NCBI RefSeq assembly: GCF_004000765.1
Contig: NZ_BILW01000010.1
Span: forward strand, 62,001-126,000
Source of the DNA: Paenibacillus chondroitinus NBRC 15376
GTDB taxonomy: Bacteria > Bacillota > Bacilli > Paenibacillales > NBRC-103111
Direction of reading: 5' to 3'
DNA: 64,000 nt
Shown piece by piece: positions 34,367 through 42,324 of the stretch (its first letter is position 1; each line of letters opens with the position of its first letter). The position numbers and the translations under genes were made by a program. The notes under the pieces are model-generated. The model had not been told where the DNA came from. It did not search any database and saw nothing but the letters and a program-made list of their open reading frames with translations.

Positions 34367-35215
34367 ATGGTTCGCCTGTATATAGATAAACTCAACATTG
34401 GTTATGGAGAACGTTCGATTGTCAAAAACCTTAGCGCTGCCATTCCCGACAAAAAAATTACGACGATTATCGGTGCTAACGGCTGCGGCAAGTCCACCCT
34501 TTTAAAAGCAACAACACGGATTATTCCTCACCAATCCGGTCGTATCGTACTGGACGGAGCGCTCATCTCGAAAGAAAACACCAAAGTTCTCGCCAAAAAA
34601 ATGGCGATCCTGCCACAGACGCCTGAAAGCGCCAGCGGATTGACCGTGGGCGAATTAGTGTCTTATGGCCGCTTCCCTTATCAAACCGGCTTTGGCCGAT
34701 TGACAAAAAAGGACTATGACGCCATCGACTGGGCGCTCGAAGTGACAGGCACCCAAGATTTTAAATACAGGCCTGTCGATTCCTTATCCGGCGGTCAACG
34801 GCAGCGCGTTTGGATTGCGATGGCGATCGCCCAGGAAACCGATATTATTTTCCTGGATGAGCCAACGACTTATTTGGACTTGGCCCATCAACTAGAGGTG
34901 CTGGAGCTGTTGCAGCGCTTGAATCGGGAACAAGGCCAAACGATTGTCATGGTGCTGCACGATTTGAACCAAGCCGCTCGCTTCGCGGATTACATCATCG
35001 CTTTGAAAGATGGCGAAATTGTCAAAGCCGGCGATTGCGAAGAAGTGATGCAGCCTGAAGTTCTCAAGCAAGTTTTCCACATTGATGCGGAGATCGGAAG
35101 AGATCCTCGGACCCATAAACCCATGTGCATTACCTACAATTTACTAAAGGGAGACAACTCAAGTGAAAAAACTATTGATACCATTCCTGCTCTTCATCCT
35201 AGTACTAGCTACTAG
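34367..35215 (+). CDS. Iron-siderophore ABC transporter ATP-binding protein (FecE/FhuC-like)
   Basis: 282 aa. Walker A GANGCGKST at residues 36-44, signature LSGGQRQRVWIAMAIAQ, Walker B IIFLDEPTTYLD, H-loop LHDLNQA. Typical FecE/YusV-class ATPase. ATG with ggaggtg upstream. Unusually, the next gene begins 53 bp inside its 3' end. Energises the two FecCD permeases downstream; controlled by the Fur box at 34324. Confidence 0.93.
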   Translation: MVRLYIDKLNIGYGERSIVKNLSAAIPDKKITTIIGANGCGKSTLLKATTRIIPHQSGRIVLDGALISKENTKVLAKKMAILPQTPESASGLTVGELVSYGRFPYQTGFGRLTKKDYDAIDWALEVTGTQDFKYRPVDSLSGGQRQRVWIAMAIAQETDIIFLDEPTTYLDLAHQLEVLELLQRLNREQGQTIVMVLHDLNQAARFADYIIALKDGEIVKAGDCEEVMQPEVLKQVFHIDAEIGRDPRTHKPMCITYNLLKGDNSSEKTIDTIPALHPSTSY

Positions 35216-36098
35216 CGCTTGCGGATCTGCGTCACCTAAAAAAGAAGATGGCTCTGCAACACCTGCTGCTTCAACTGCGGCTGGGTCCAAAACAATTACA
35301 TATCAGTCCGAAGATGGACCCGTTGAAGTGCCTGCCAATCCACAGCGTGTTATTGTCCTTTCTGCTTTTGCAGGAAACGTAATGGCGTTAAATGTGAAGC
35401 TTGTCGGTGTGGAGTCATGGTCCAAAGCTAATCCTAACTTTGACAAAACCCTAAAAGATGTGCAGGAAGTTTCAGATGAAAACTTGGAAAAAATCATTGA
35501 ACTAAAACCCGATCTTATTATAGGTCTATCAACGATCAAAAATATAGATAAGCTAAAGCGAATCGCTCCAACCGTTACATACACGTATGGGAAAGTTGAC
35601 TATCTAACCCAACATATCGAAATCGGAAAGCTTTTGAACAAAGAAAGTGAAGCGAGAGCTTGGGTTGATGACTTCAAGAAACGTGCACAAAAAGCAGGTA
35701 CTGACATTAAAGCCAAAATCGGCGCGGACAAAACCATCTCCGTCATCGAGAGCTTCGACAAACAGCTTTACGTATATGGCGATAACTGGGGTCGTGGGAC
35801 GGAAATTCTTTATCAGGAAATGAAATTGCCTATGCCTGCCAAAGTGAAGGAAACAGCTCTGAAAGAAGGCTATTATGCCTTGTCGACGGAAGTTCTGCCG
35901 CAATTCATGGGCGATTACGTGATTTTCAGCAAAAACCCGGATGCCGACAACTCTTTCCAACAAACAGAGACATACAAAAATACAACGGCTGCAAAAAACG
36001 GCCACGTTTATGAAGCTAACGCCAAGGTTTTCTACTTCAACGACCCGTTAACTCTGGAATACCAACTAGATTTCTTCATCAAAAATTTGCTTAAATAA
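35163..36098 (+). CDS. Iron-siderophore substrate-binding lipoprotein
   Basis: 311 aa. Lipoprotein signal peptide with lipobox ATSAC (Cys about residue 20), then a Ser/Ala/Thr linker and a class III (FhuD/BtuF-type) fold: PVEVPANPQRVIVLS, EKIIELKPDLIIG and the C-terminal FFIKNLLK. GTG 35163 with gggaga upstream. The start lies inside the ATPase gene, suggesting translational coupling. Ligand (hydroxamate, catecholate or haem-like) cannot be told from sequence; the YfiY/FecB-like features suggest a ferric siderophore. Confidence 0.9.
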   Translation: MKKLLIPFLLFILVLATSACGSASPKKEDGSATPAASTAAGSKTITYQSEDGPVEVPANPQRVIVLSAFAGNVMALNVKLVGVESWSKANPNFDKTLKDVQEVSDENLEKIIELKPDLIIGLSTIKNIDKLKRIAPTVTYTYGKVDYLTQHIEIGKLLNKESEARAWVDDFKKRAQKAGTDIKAKIGADKTISVIESFDKQLYVYGDNWGRGTEILYQEMKLPMPAKVKETALKEGYYALSTEVLPQFMGDYVIFSKNPDADNSFQQTETYKNTTAAKNGHVYEANAKVFYFNDPLTLEYQLDFFIKNLLK

Positions 36099-36120
36099 CA
36101 TCACGGAGGAGCCGTCTCGG

Positions 36121-37119
36121 ATGAAACAATCCATTTCATTTGGTTATAAATTTGCCCTTGGGCTCCTTGTGTTTGTGGGAATGTTTGTTGTTGCTATGGT
36201 GTTTGGGGCAGCAGATGCTACCCTCTCGGATGTCTGGCTGGCACTAACTTCACACACCACAAGTGATGCGATTACGATCATCCGTGAAATACGATTACCC
36301 CGCGAAATCGCGGGGATTTTCGTTGGCGCGGCTTTAGGCGTCTCAGGCGCCATTATGCAAGGGATTACCCGAAATCCGTTAGCAGACCCCGGTTTGCTGG
36401 GGCTAACGGCAGGTGCTAACGCAGCACTCGCCCTAACCATTGCTTTATTCCCGTCAACAAGCTACTTGGGCATCATGCTCGCTTGTTTCATTGGAGCGGC
36501 CATAGGAGCACTTCTGGTTTTCGGCATTGGTGCGATGAAAAAAGGCGGGTTCTCACCTATCCGCATCGTACTCGCCGGAGCTGCGATCTCCGCCTTTTTA
36601 TACGCCGTTTCCGAGGGTCTCGGCCTTTATTTCAAAATCTCAAAAGATGTCACCATGTGGACAGCAGGCGGATTGATCGGCGCTTCTTGGGACCAGCTGA
36701 AAGTGATCGTGCCTTTTATCGTGGTGGGGTCGCTGGTATCTCTCCTGCTCTCCAGGCAGCTTACCATTCTTAGCTTAAGCGAAGAGGTGGCTGTTGGATT
36801 AGGGCAAAAAACGGCGCAAATTAAGGCGATTCTCTTCATCATCATTATTCTGCTGGCAGGCGCATCCGTTGCCCTCATCGGCAATATGGCTTTCATTGGG
36901 CTTATGATACCGCACGTCGTACGTGCCATCGTAGGCACCGATTACCGGTTCATTATTCCAATGTCCGCGGTCTCTGGTGGTACCTTCATGCTGCTCGCAG
37001 ATACACTCGGACGTACCATGAATGCACCTTATGAAACGCCTGTAGTGGCCATTGTCGCGATGCTGGGCTTACCCTTCTTCCTGTTTATCGTACGTAAAGG
37101 AGGCAAAGCCTTCCCATGA
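36121..37119 (+). CDS. FecCD-family iron transporter permease 1
   Basis: 332 aa, about nine to ten helices. Family motifs REIRLPREIAGIFVGAALGVSGAIMQGITRNPLADPGLLG, of which RLPR and GITRNPLADP are diagnostic, and IGLMIPHVVRAIVGTDYR near the C-terminus (ATPase contact). Forms a heterodimer with permease 2, whose gene overlaps by 4 nt. Confidence 0.93.
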   Translation: MKQSISFGYKFALGLLVFVGMFVVAMVFGAADATLSDVWLALTSHTTSDAITIIREIRLPREIAGIFVGAALGVSGAIMQGITRNPLADPGLLGLTAGANAALALTIALFPSTSYLGIMLACFIGAAIGALLVFGIGAMKKGGFSPIRIVLAGAAISAFLYAVSEGLGLYFKISKDVTMWTAGGLIGASWDQLKVIVPFIVVGSLVSLLLSRQLTILSLSEEVAVGLGQKTAQIKAILFIIIILLAGASVALIGNMAFIGLMIPHVVRAIVGTDYRFIIPMSAVSGGTFMLLADTLGRTMNAPYETPVVAIVAMLGLPFFLFIVRKGGKAFP

Positions 37120-38126
37120 TTCATCCTTCCATTCTCAGAAAACAACGCCTGCTCGTAGTTGGGGCTCTGGCTCTTATTATCGTAACGATTGTGATCGGTA
37201 TGGGACTAGGCTACTCCTCGTTGTCCTATAACCGGCTGCTCCCTACCCTGTTTGGCCAGGGGAGCTTCAAAGAACATTTTGTCTTATTTTCAATTCGATT
37301 ACCCCGGATTCTGATTACCTTATTGGCCGGCATGGCGCTTGCTCTATCTGGCGCAATCCTGCAGGGCGTTACACGCAATGATTTAGCTGACCCCGGCATT
37401 ATTGGGATAAACTCCGGTGCGGGTGTCGCCGTTGCCGTCTTTTTTCTGTTTTTCCCGGTAAAAGCAGGCTCCTTCGTATATTTTCTACCGGTAGTCGCTT
37501 TTATTGGAGCTCTGCTAACCGCAGCCTGCATTTACTTGCTTTCTTATAGTCGAAAAGAAGGTCTTCAACCCGTCCGATTAGTGTTAATGGGCATTGGCTT
37601 CTCCATGGCCTTATCCGGCATCATGATTGTCATCATCTCATCCGCAGAACGTGCGAAGGTGGACTTTATCGCCAAATGGCTGGCAGGCAACATCTGGGGA
37701 ACCGATTGGCCGTTCATCTGGGCGCTACTGCCGTGGCTTATCGTGCTCATTCCGTTCACTTTGTACAAAGCCAACCGGTTAAATCTGCTTGGTCTTAACG
37801 AGCCTGTTGCAATCGGTGTTGGTGTATCGGTGGAGAAAGAGCGCATCGTCCTGCTTCTTACGGCTGTCGCACTTGCGGCCTCTGCCGTTTCCGTCACGGG
37901 AGGCATTACCTTTATCGGGCTTATGGCTCCGCATATCGCGAAAGCTTTGGTCGGGCCCAGGAACCAGCTGTTCATTCCCGTCGCTGTTCTAATCGGCGGA
38001 TGGCTGCTGCTTCTGGCTGATACCGTCGGTCGCAATTTGCTCGACCCCGATGGGATTGCCGCCGGTATTATGGTCGCATTGATCGGCGCGCCTTATTTCA
38101 TCTACTTATTGCTGAAAAAAGCATAA
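37116..38126 (+). CDS. FecCD-family iron transporter permease 2
   Basis: 336 aa, about nine to ten helices. RLPRILITLLAGMALALSGA, GVTRNDLADPGIIGI and FIGLMAPHIAKALVGP are family motifs. ATG overlaps the upstream stop (ATGA). Last gene of the Fur-regulated operon; terminator at 38143. Confidence 0.93.
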   Translation: MIHPSILRKQRLLVVGALALIIVTIVIGMGLGYSSLSYNRLLPTLFGQGSFKEHFVLFSIRLPRILITLLAGMALALSGAILQGVTRNDLADPGIIGINSGAGVAVAVFFLFFPVKAGSFVYFLPVVAFIGALLTAACIYLLSYSRKEGLQPVRLVLMGIGFSMALSGIMIVIISSAERAKVDFIAKWLAGNIWGTDWPFIWALLPWLIVLIPFTLYKANRLNLLGLNEPVAIGVGVSVEKERIVLLLTAVALAASAVSVTGGITFIGLMAPHIAKALVGPRNQLFIPVAVLIGGWLLLLADTVGRNLLDPDGIAAGIMVALIGAPYFIYLLLKKA

Positions 38127-38142
38127 AGAAAATCAGCATGCC

Positions 38143-38182
38143 AAAAAAGCTATCCTCCCGATTGTGGGGAATAGCTTTTTTT
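38143..38182. terminator. Bidirectional terminator between iron operon and par-like operon
   Basis: AAAAAAGCTATCC ... GGAATAGCTTTTTTT, strong stem with A/T runs on both sides; convergent transcripts end here. Confidence 0.85.
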
Positions 38183-38197
38183 GATCATGAATTCTAC

Positions 38198-38656
38198 TCA
38201 GTTTGCAATTTGACTCCAGACTGGATACTCATCCAAGTAACCATACTGGTGGAGCTCCGTAAGTGCCTTGCGGATGCTGCTCTCGTCCTCGCCGGACTCG
38301 CTGGAGAGATCCAATAAATCGGTTAAGTCAATCTTAGGATGTTCCTTGCAAAAAGCGAGCAAACCTTTGGCCGCCCAGGATAACCGATCGTCCTGAAAAT
38401 CACCGACCAACCGGCGAAACATTTTCTGGGAAATAATTTTCATCTCGACGAGATTCTGCATCGCCTTCGTTGCCTGCTTCAGATTCATCCGACCCAGTTT
38501 TGCAATATCGACCAAATCGGGGACGTTTGCTTCAGAGGAGAAACATTTCAATACGATTACAGTCATTTGCGAATAAACATCCATGCCAGGATAACGAAAT
38601 ATATCATCAGTCAATGTAAAATGCCTAGCTGCTTCTTTCCCCTGATTGTTATCCAT
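38198..38656 (-). CDS. Double winged-helix protein, plasmid replication/segregation type
   Basis: 152 aa. Two helix-turn-helix units can be read. The first (about residues 22-85) has MDVYSQMTVIVLKCFSSEAN then LVDIAKLGRMNLKQATKAMQNLVEMKII. The second (about 88-145) has DDRLSWAAKGLLAFCKEHP then SGEDESSIRKALTELHQYGYL, the pattern of HTH_36/DnaD-like domains in plasmid and phage replication proteins. Third gene of the ParM/ParR-like operon, 35 nt after parR. Possible role: DNA-binding regulator or replication/partition accessory factor. Not assigned to a named family. Confidence 0.75.
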   Translation of the reverse strand: MDNNQGKEAARHFTLTDDIFRYPGMDVYSQMTVIVLKCFSSEANVPDLVDIAKLGRMNLKQATKAMQNLVEMKIISQKMFRRLVGDFQDDRLSWAAKGLLAFCKEHPKIDLTDLLDLSSESGEDESSIRKALTELHQYGYLDEYPVWSQIAN

Positions 38657-38691
38657 TAGGTGTCCTCCTTATCCTGAATCATGGAGTTCCC

Positions 38692-39132
38692 CTACTCAGG
38701 TTCCCTTCCATGATCCGAAGTAGGCACTAGCTTCCCTGAATTTTGCCGGGACTGCCGGAATATTTGTGCCAAGCTGAATTTCTTCTGTTCCCCTTCCGCA
38801 CCTGCTGCTTGAGCAGGCGCTTGAGCAGGCTCTAGAGGCTCGTCCAATTCTACCTTGGGATCGATCTCCTCTAATCCTGCAGGAGGGCTTACTTTGTCTA
38901 TATCGTGGAACATTTCTTTCCCGGGAAATATTTCGATTTCAGTTGTTGCAGATGCTGACACGCGCTCTTCGCGAACATATTTCGTTAGAATATCTATAAT
39001 ACCTTGGCTAAAATAGCCATCCATCTTCAACTGGTTTAAATAGTCGATGACCTCAGCGGGCGTATCTGATGGAATATACAAAGTTACATCTTTGCCAGAG
39101 CGAACGTAGACGGTGGATCGGCGTTTTTTCAA
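38692..39132 (-). CDS. parR: ParR-like adaptor protein (ribbon-helix-helix N-terminus)
   Basis: 146 aa. The N-terminal half, KDVTLYIPSDTPAEVIDYL then DGYFSQGIIDILTKYV, fits a beta-strand followed by two helices, the ribbon-helix-helix DNA-binding fold of ParR adaptors. The C-terminal half is an acidic, Pro/Ala-rich linker ending in a basic/aromatic segment KKFSLAQIFRQSRQ, the kind of tail by which ParR contacts ParM filaments. TTG 39132 overlaps the parM stop (TTGA). Size, order and overlap match plasmid parMR operons; sequence identity alone is too low to be certain. Confidence 0.65.
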   Translation of the reverse strand: MKKRRSTVYVRSGKDVTLYIPSDTPAEVIDYLNQLKMDGYFSQGIIDILTKYVREERVSASATTEIEIFPGKEMFHDIDKVSPPAGLEEIDPKVELDEPLEPAQAPAQAAGAEGEQKKFSLAQIFRQSRQNSGKLVPTSDHGREPE

Positions 39133-40322
39133 TCCTGACCGCTCCCGTTCTCGGAGACTCCTTTGGCATCTGTGCCTGCCGCGACTTCGTCCGCATGTTG
39201 CAGGGCGTGGTCCAGCATGAGGAACGTGCCTCGCACATTCCGGAATTGGCTGTGCTCGGCTGTATCAAACCGAATAGGCAAGCCCAGCTCGGCGTTTATT
39301 TTCTCAATCCAAGGCTGCAAAACAACAGCCCCGCCGCCGATAAACCAGAACTCGTTCGCATAACGAACGTGCTTCCAGGAGCTGCGGGCGAACTTCAGCA
39401 CCTTCTCCGCTAATATGCGCATGTGCTTGTTGATCAGGCTCGTCATATCAAATACGACCTTGCCCTCGGCATAGATCTCATATTCTTTGTTGACGAGCAT
39501 GAGCGTCAATTCGGCTGTGCTTGCAAGCAGCTCCTCACCTTGCGCATTCACTTCATTACGAATGCTCTCCAGTGCATCGTTGAGATAGATTTTGGCGCCG
39601 GTGGAGTGTCTTTGATCCAGATCCAGGCCTGGTCGGAAGAAAGCAATATCCATATCTACGCCGCCGACATCGGCAATGCCGAAGCCCTTGTGCGACAGAT
39701 GGGATTTCGAAGTTGCTTCCAAATCATAAACGCCGGATACATCGTCTATGCTGATATCGGTTGGAAGCGTGAATTCCATTTCAACCGTAATCCCTTTGAA
39801 TACGGGGGTCGTAACGAACGTGACGGAGTGGACGCCTCCGGTGATTTTACGGGCAAATTCATCGCGGAATTTCGTGATTTCGCGAATGGGCAGGCCGGTG
39901 CCCAGGTTTACGGCAGCTTTGATCCGCTTTTTACCCCGTTTGATTGCGTCCTCATGTTGTTTGGCAATGGCATAAGCGGCAGCCGTCAGGAGCGTCACCA
40001 TGGTCTCCGGTCTCTGGGCTTTCTTTTGCACAGCTTTATCTCCGACAATCTCATGAAGAATACCTTCATCGCCAATGGCGAGATTCCCCACGTAAACGTG
40101 TCGGTACTGATCGCTTTCAATGGCAGGCGATGTAATTTGAACGTCGAGGAAATCCAGGGGATCACCTTGTTCCATCAAAAGAAATCGTTCACCAAACGGT
40201 TGTGCAAGTACATTAGGGAAAATGAAGCTACAGTCCAAATGGTCATAGATGACCTTGACATGACTGCTGCCGTTATCAATGGACAGTGTGATGGTAGTGG
40301 TTAAGACTTCGTTCTTTGTCAA
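39129..40322 (-). CDS. parM: ParM/StbA-family actin-like ATPase
   Basis: 397 aa. Actin-fold motifs: phosphate-1 SIDNGSSHVKV (residues about 14-24), connect-type region AAVNLGTGLPIREI, phosphate-2 IADVGGVDMDIAFF, and adenosine motif FIGGGAVVLQPW. Best fits the StbA/ParM branch of plasmid-segregating actins rather than MreB. TTG 40322 has ggagagggg 8 nt upstream. First gene of an operon with the ParR-like and double winged-helix genes; a tandem heptamer array lies 109 bp upstream in the position of a parC centromere. It would polymerise with ATP and push DNA apart; on a chromosome its cargo is unknown. Confidence 0.85.
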   Translation of the reverse strand: MTKNEVLTTTITLSIDNGSSHVKVIYDHLDCSFIFPNVLAQPFGERFLLMEQGDPLDFLDVQITSPAIESDQYRHVYVGNLAIGDEGILHEIVGDKAVQKKAQRPETMVTLLTAAAYAIAKQHEDAIKRGKKRIKAAVNLGTGLPIREITKFRDEFARKITGGVHSVTFVTTPVFKGITVEMEFTLPTDISIDDVSGVYDLEATSKSHLSHKGFGIADVGGVDMDIAFFRPGLDLDQRHSTGAKIYLNDALESIRNEVNAQGEELLASTAELTLMLVNKEYEIYAEGKVVFDMTSLINKHMRILAEKVLKFARSSWKHVRYANEFWFIGGGAVVLQPWIEKINAELGLPIRFDTAEHSQFRNVRGTFLMLDHALQHADEVAAGTDAKGVSENGSGQD

Positions 40323-40430
40323 GTCAATTCCCCTCTCCTACCTTGATTTGAATCTATATACCTATTCGCAATAGGAACGTAGAATGAGTGGGTATTTGGA
40401 ATATTTCGTTAATTTTACGCTTTCACTGGA

Positions 40431-40542
40431 ATAAAGTTTAAAGTCTAAAGTTTAAACTTTAAACGGTAAAGTTCATGCCTTAAACTTCAGGATTTAAACC
40501 TTAAATCTTAAACTTTAAAGTTTAACCTTCAAACGTTAGATC
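40431..40542. repeat. Tandem 7-bp array upstream of parM (centromere/operator candidate)
   Basis: Sixteen contiguous heptamers in strict register, consensus TTAAA(C/G)T. Units 1-6, 8 and 10-13 match NTAAA[C/G/T]N; units 7, 9 and 14-16 are degenerate. The best block is 40431-40521. The distal end enters the last four codons of rpoN. Iteron arrays just before parM are the parC centromere and operator in plasmid systems. Not a CRISPR: no spacers. Confidence 0.8.
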
Positions 40543-41818
40543 GTCTTTTTAGAGCAGGTGGAAGGTTCATCTGTTCTCTATATTTAGCTACTGTTCGGCG
40601 TGAAATGACGAAACCCTTGCTGATTAAAAGCTCCGAAAGCTGTTGATCCGAGTAGGGACGGTTTCGGTCTTCTCCCGCAATCGCTTCGCGAAGCTTTTCC
40701 TTCATGTAAAAAGAAGAAACCGATGTTCCATCGATCTGCTTCATCGAAGAGGAGAAGAAATATTTGAGCTCAAATATTCCCCACGGGGTTTGAACGTACT
40801 TCCGGCTGACTGTGCGACTTACGGTAGATTCATGTACTTGCAGCGCTTCAGCCACCTGCTTCATCGTCATCGGCCCAATATGAGCGGTGCCCTTCGCACA
40901 AAAATCGGCCTGGAGCTCGAACATAAGGCTTGCTGTTTGCAGCAGCGTAGCTTTTCTTCGCTCAATGCTGTCCATAAGCCCCTTTGCGGCCTGCCATTGC
41001 TGCTTCAAGTAGCGGTAAACATCTTGCGAAGCCTTTTCCTCCATCAGACGAAGATAAGAATCGCTGAGTGTAATGCCCGGAATTGCAGCATTTTCGAGAA
41101 AAACAGTGTATGTCCCCTCCATCAGCTTTAACGTAAGATCTGGTATTACATACTGCGGCTGTTCTCTGCTGTACATGGCTCCAGGCTTCGGATTGAGTAC
41201 TTTTATCTGTTTAATCGCCGCTTGGATGCGGGATGGCTCTGTATCGTATTTCACCGCTAACTGATGAATCCTGCCAGCGGCAATATCGGGCAAATCCTGT
41301 TGGATTAAATCTGCCGCCAAGGGGTCTATTCCCTTCATTTGCTGCAATTGGAGGAGAAGACATTCCGCTAAGGTTGAAGCCCCTACACCGTATGGCTCTA
41401 AGCATTGGATGATTTGAACAGCTTGACGAACTTGCTCCAACGTGGAGCCTTGAATAGCGGAAATTTCATCTCTCGTATAGGGAAGGTAGCCCTTTGCGTC
41501 CAGATTTCCGATGATCCATTTACATAAACTTTTTAGTCTACTATCCAAATTCATGCAGGCTATCTGTTCTAGTAAAACCGATTCCAACGTAGGCGTAGCG
41601 CTAGGATCGACATTAAGCCGCCAATCCGGATTAGAACCGCTGATATTTCGGCTTGCCGGATTTCTATGTTTAAGCTCAATAAAAGGATTCTCATTCGCTT
41701 GCTGCTTCACCAACTCATGCAGATCCAAGGAGGACATATGGAGGATTTCCATAGACTGCCGCATATGTGGGGTAAGCTGCATTCTGTGATCCTGCAGTGC
41801 ACCTATTGAAATTTCCAT
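40529..41818 (-). CDS. rpoN: RNA polymerase sigma-54 factor
   Basis: 429 aa (SigL/RpoN). Region I is Gln/Leu-rich (LTPHMRQSMEILHMSSLDL). Then come the core-binding domain, the HTH with MTMKQVAEALQVHESTVSRTVSRKYV and the C-terminal RpoN box SRRTVAKYRE. ATG 41818 lies 9 nt after ggagg; TTG 41824 is too close. Needed for the -24/-12 promoter at 43885 and works with the enhancer-binding protein at 44072. Its 3' end merges with the heptamer array. Confidence 0.95.
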   Translation of the reverse strand: MEISIGALQDHRMQLTPHMRQSMEILHMSSLDLHELVKQQANENPFIELKHRNPASRNISGSNPDWRLNVDPSATPTLESVLLEQIACMNLDSRLKSLCKWIIGNLDAKGYLPYTRDEISAIQGSTLEQVRQAVQIIQCLEPYGVGASTLAECLLLQLQQMKGIDPLAADLIQQDLPDIAAGRIHQLAVKYDTEPSRIQAAIKQIKVLNPKPGAMYSREQPQYVIPDLTLKLMEGTYTVFLENAAIPGITLSDSYLRLMEEKASQDVYRYLKQQWQAAKGLMDSIERRKATLLQTASLMFELQADFCAKGTAHIGPMTMKQVAEALQVHESTVSRTVSRKYVQTPWGIFELKYFFSSSMKQIDGTSVSSFYMKEKLREAIAGEDRNRPYSDQQLSELLISKGFVISRRTVAKYREQMNLPPALKRRSNV

Positions 41819-41903
41819 CCGCAAACGCCTCCTTTTAAACCATGAAATCGCTTACCATTAGTATATTCGTACTTTTGTTGTAAAATCCACCATGAAAAAG
41901 TGC

Positions 41904-41936
41904 AAAAAGACCCAGCGATAAAACATCGCCAGGTCC
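41904..41936 (-). terminator. Terminator after DUF779 gene
   Basis: On minus: GGACC-TG-GCGAT-GTTTT-ATCGC-TG-GGTC then five T. Ends the aldehyde dehydrogenase operon. Confidence 0.8.
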
Positions 41937-41948
41937 AATGTACACTTT

Positions 41949-42311
41949 TTACAAACCTAACACGCGCCGCTCCTCCTCCGTAAACATCCGCGAACGCGTC
42001 AAAAACCGCCGGCCCTCCGGTCCTTCGAGCGAAAACATGCCGCCCCTGCCGGGAACCACATCGATGATCAGCATCGTGTTTTTCCAATAATCGTACTGGG
42101 ATTTACTCATATAAAAGGGGGCTCCGCCGATATCACCCAACCAAACGTCGCTGTCACCGATCAGGAACTCCCCCTGCGCGTAACACATGGGAGAGCTTCC
42201 GTCGCAGCAGCCGCCGGATTGATGAAACATAACCGGGCCATGCTTGGCTTTTACGATTTCAATTAGCTCCAGAGCAGCCTCAGTAGCAACAACCTTGCTT
42301 GCCTCTGTCAT
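41949..42311 (-). CDS. DUF779 protein, aldehyde dehydrogenase partner
   Basis: 120 aa. FHQSGGCCDGSSPMCYAQGEF carries the conserved cysteines (CC and a third Cys) of the DUF779 family, possibly a metal or redox site. Members sit almost always beside acetaldehyde/alcohol dehydrogenase genes under sigma-54 control, and their biochemical role is not established. ATG 42311, weak ribosome binding site, 13 nt after the dehydrogenase stop. Confidence 0.9.
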   Translation of the reverse strand: MTEASKVVATEAALELIEIVKAKHGPVMFHQSGGCCDGSSPMCYAQGEFLIGDSDVWLGDIGGAPFYMSKSQYDYWKNTMLIIDVVPGRGGMFSLEGPEGRRFLTRSRMFTEEERRVLGL

Positions 42312-42324
42312 CGCGGCAGCTCTC

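Noticed and set aside
40431-40542. CRISPR-like array
   Set aside because: Units are 7 bp, contiguous and without spacers; no cas genes in the window.
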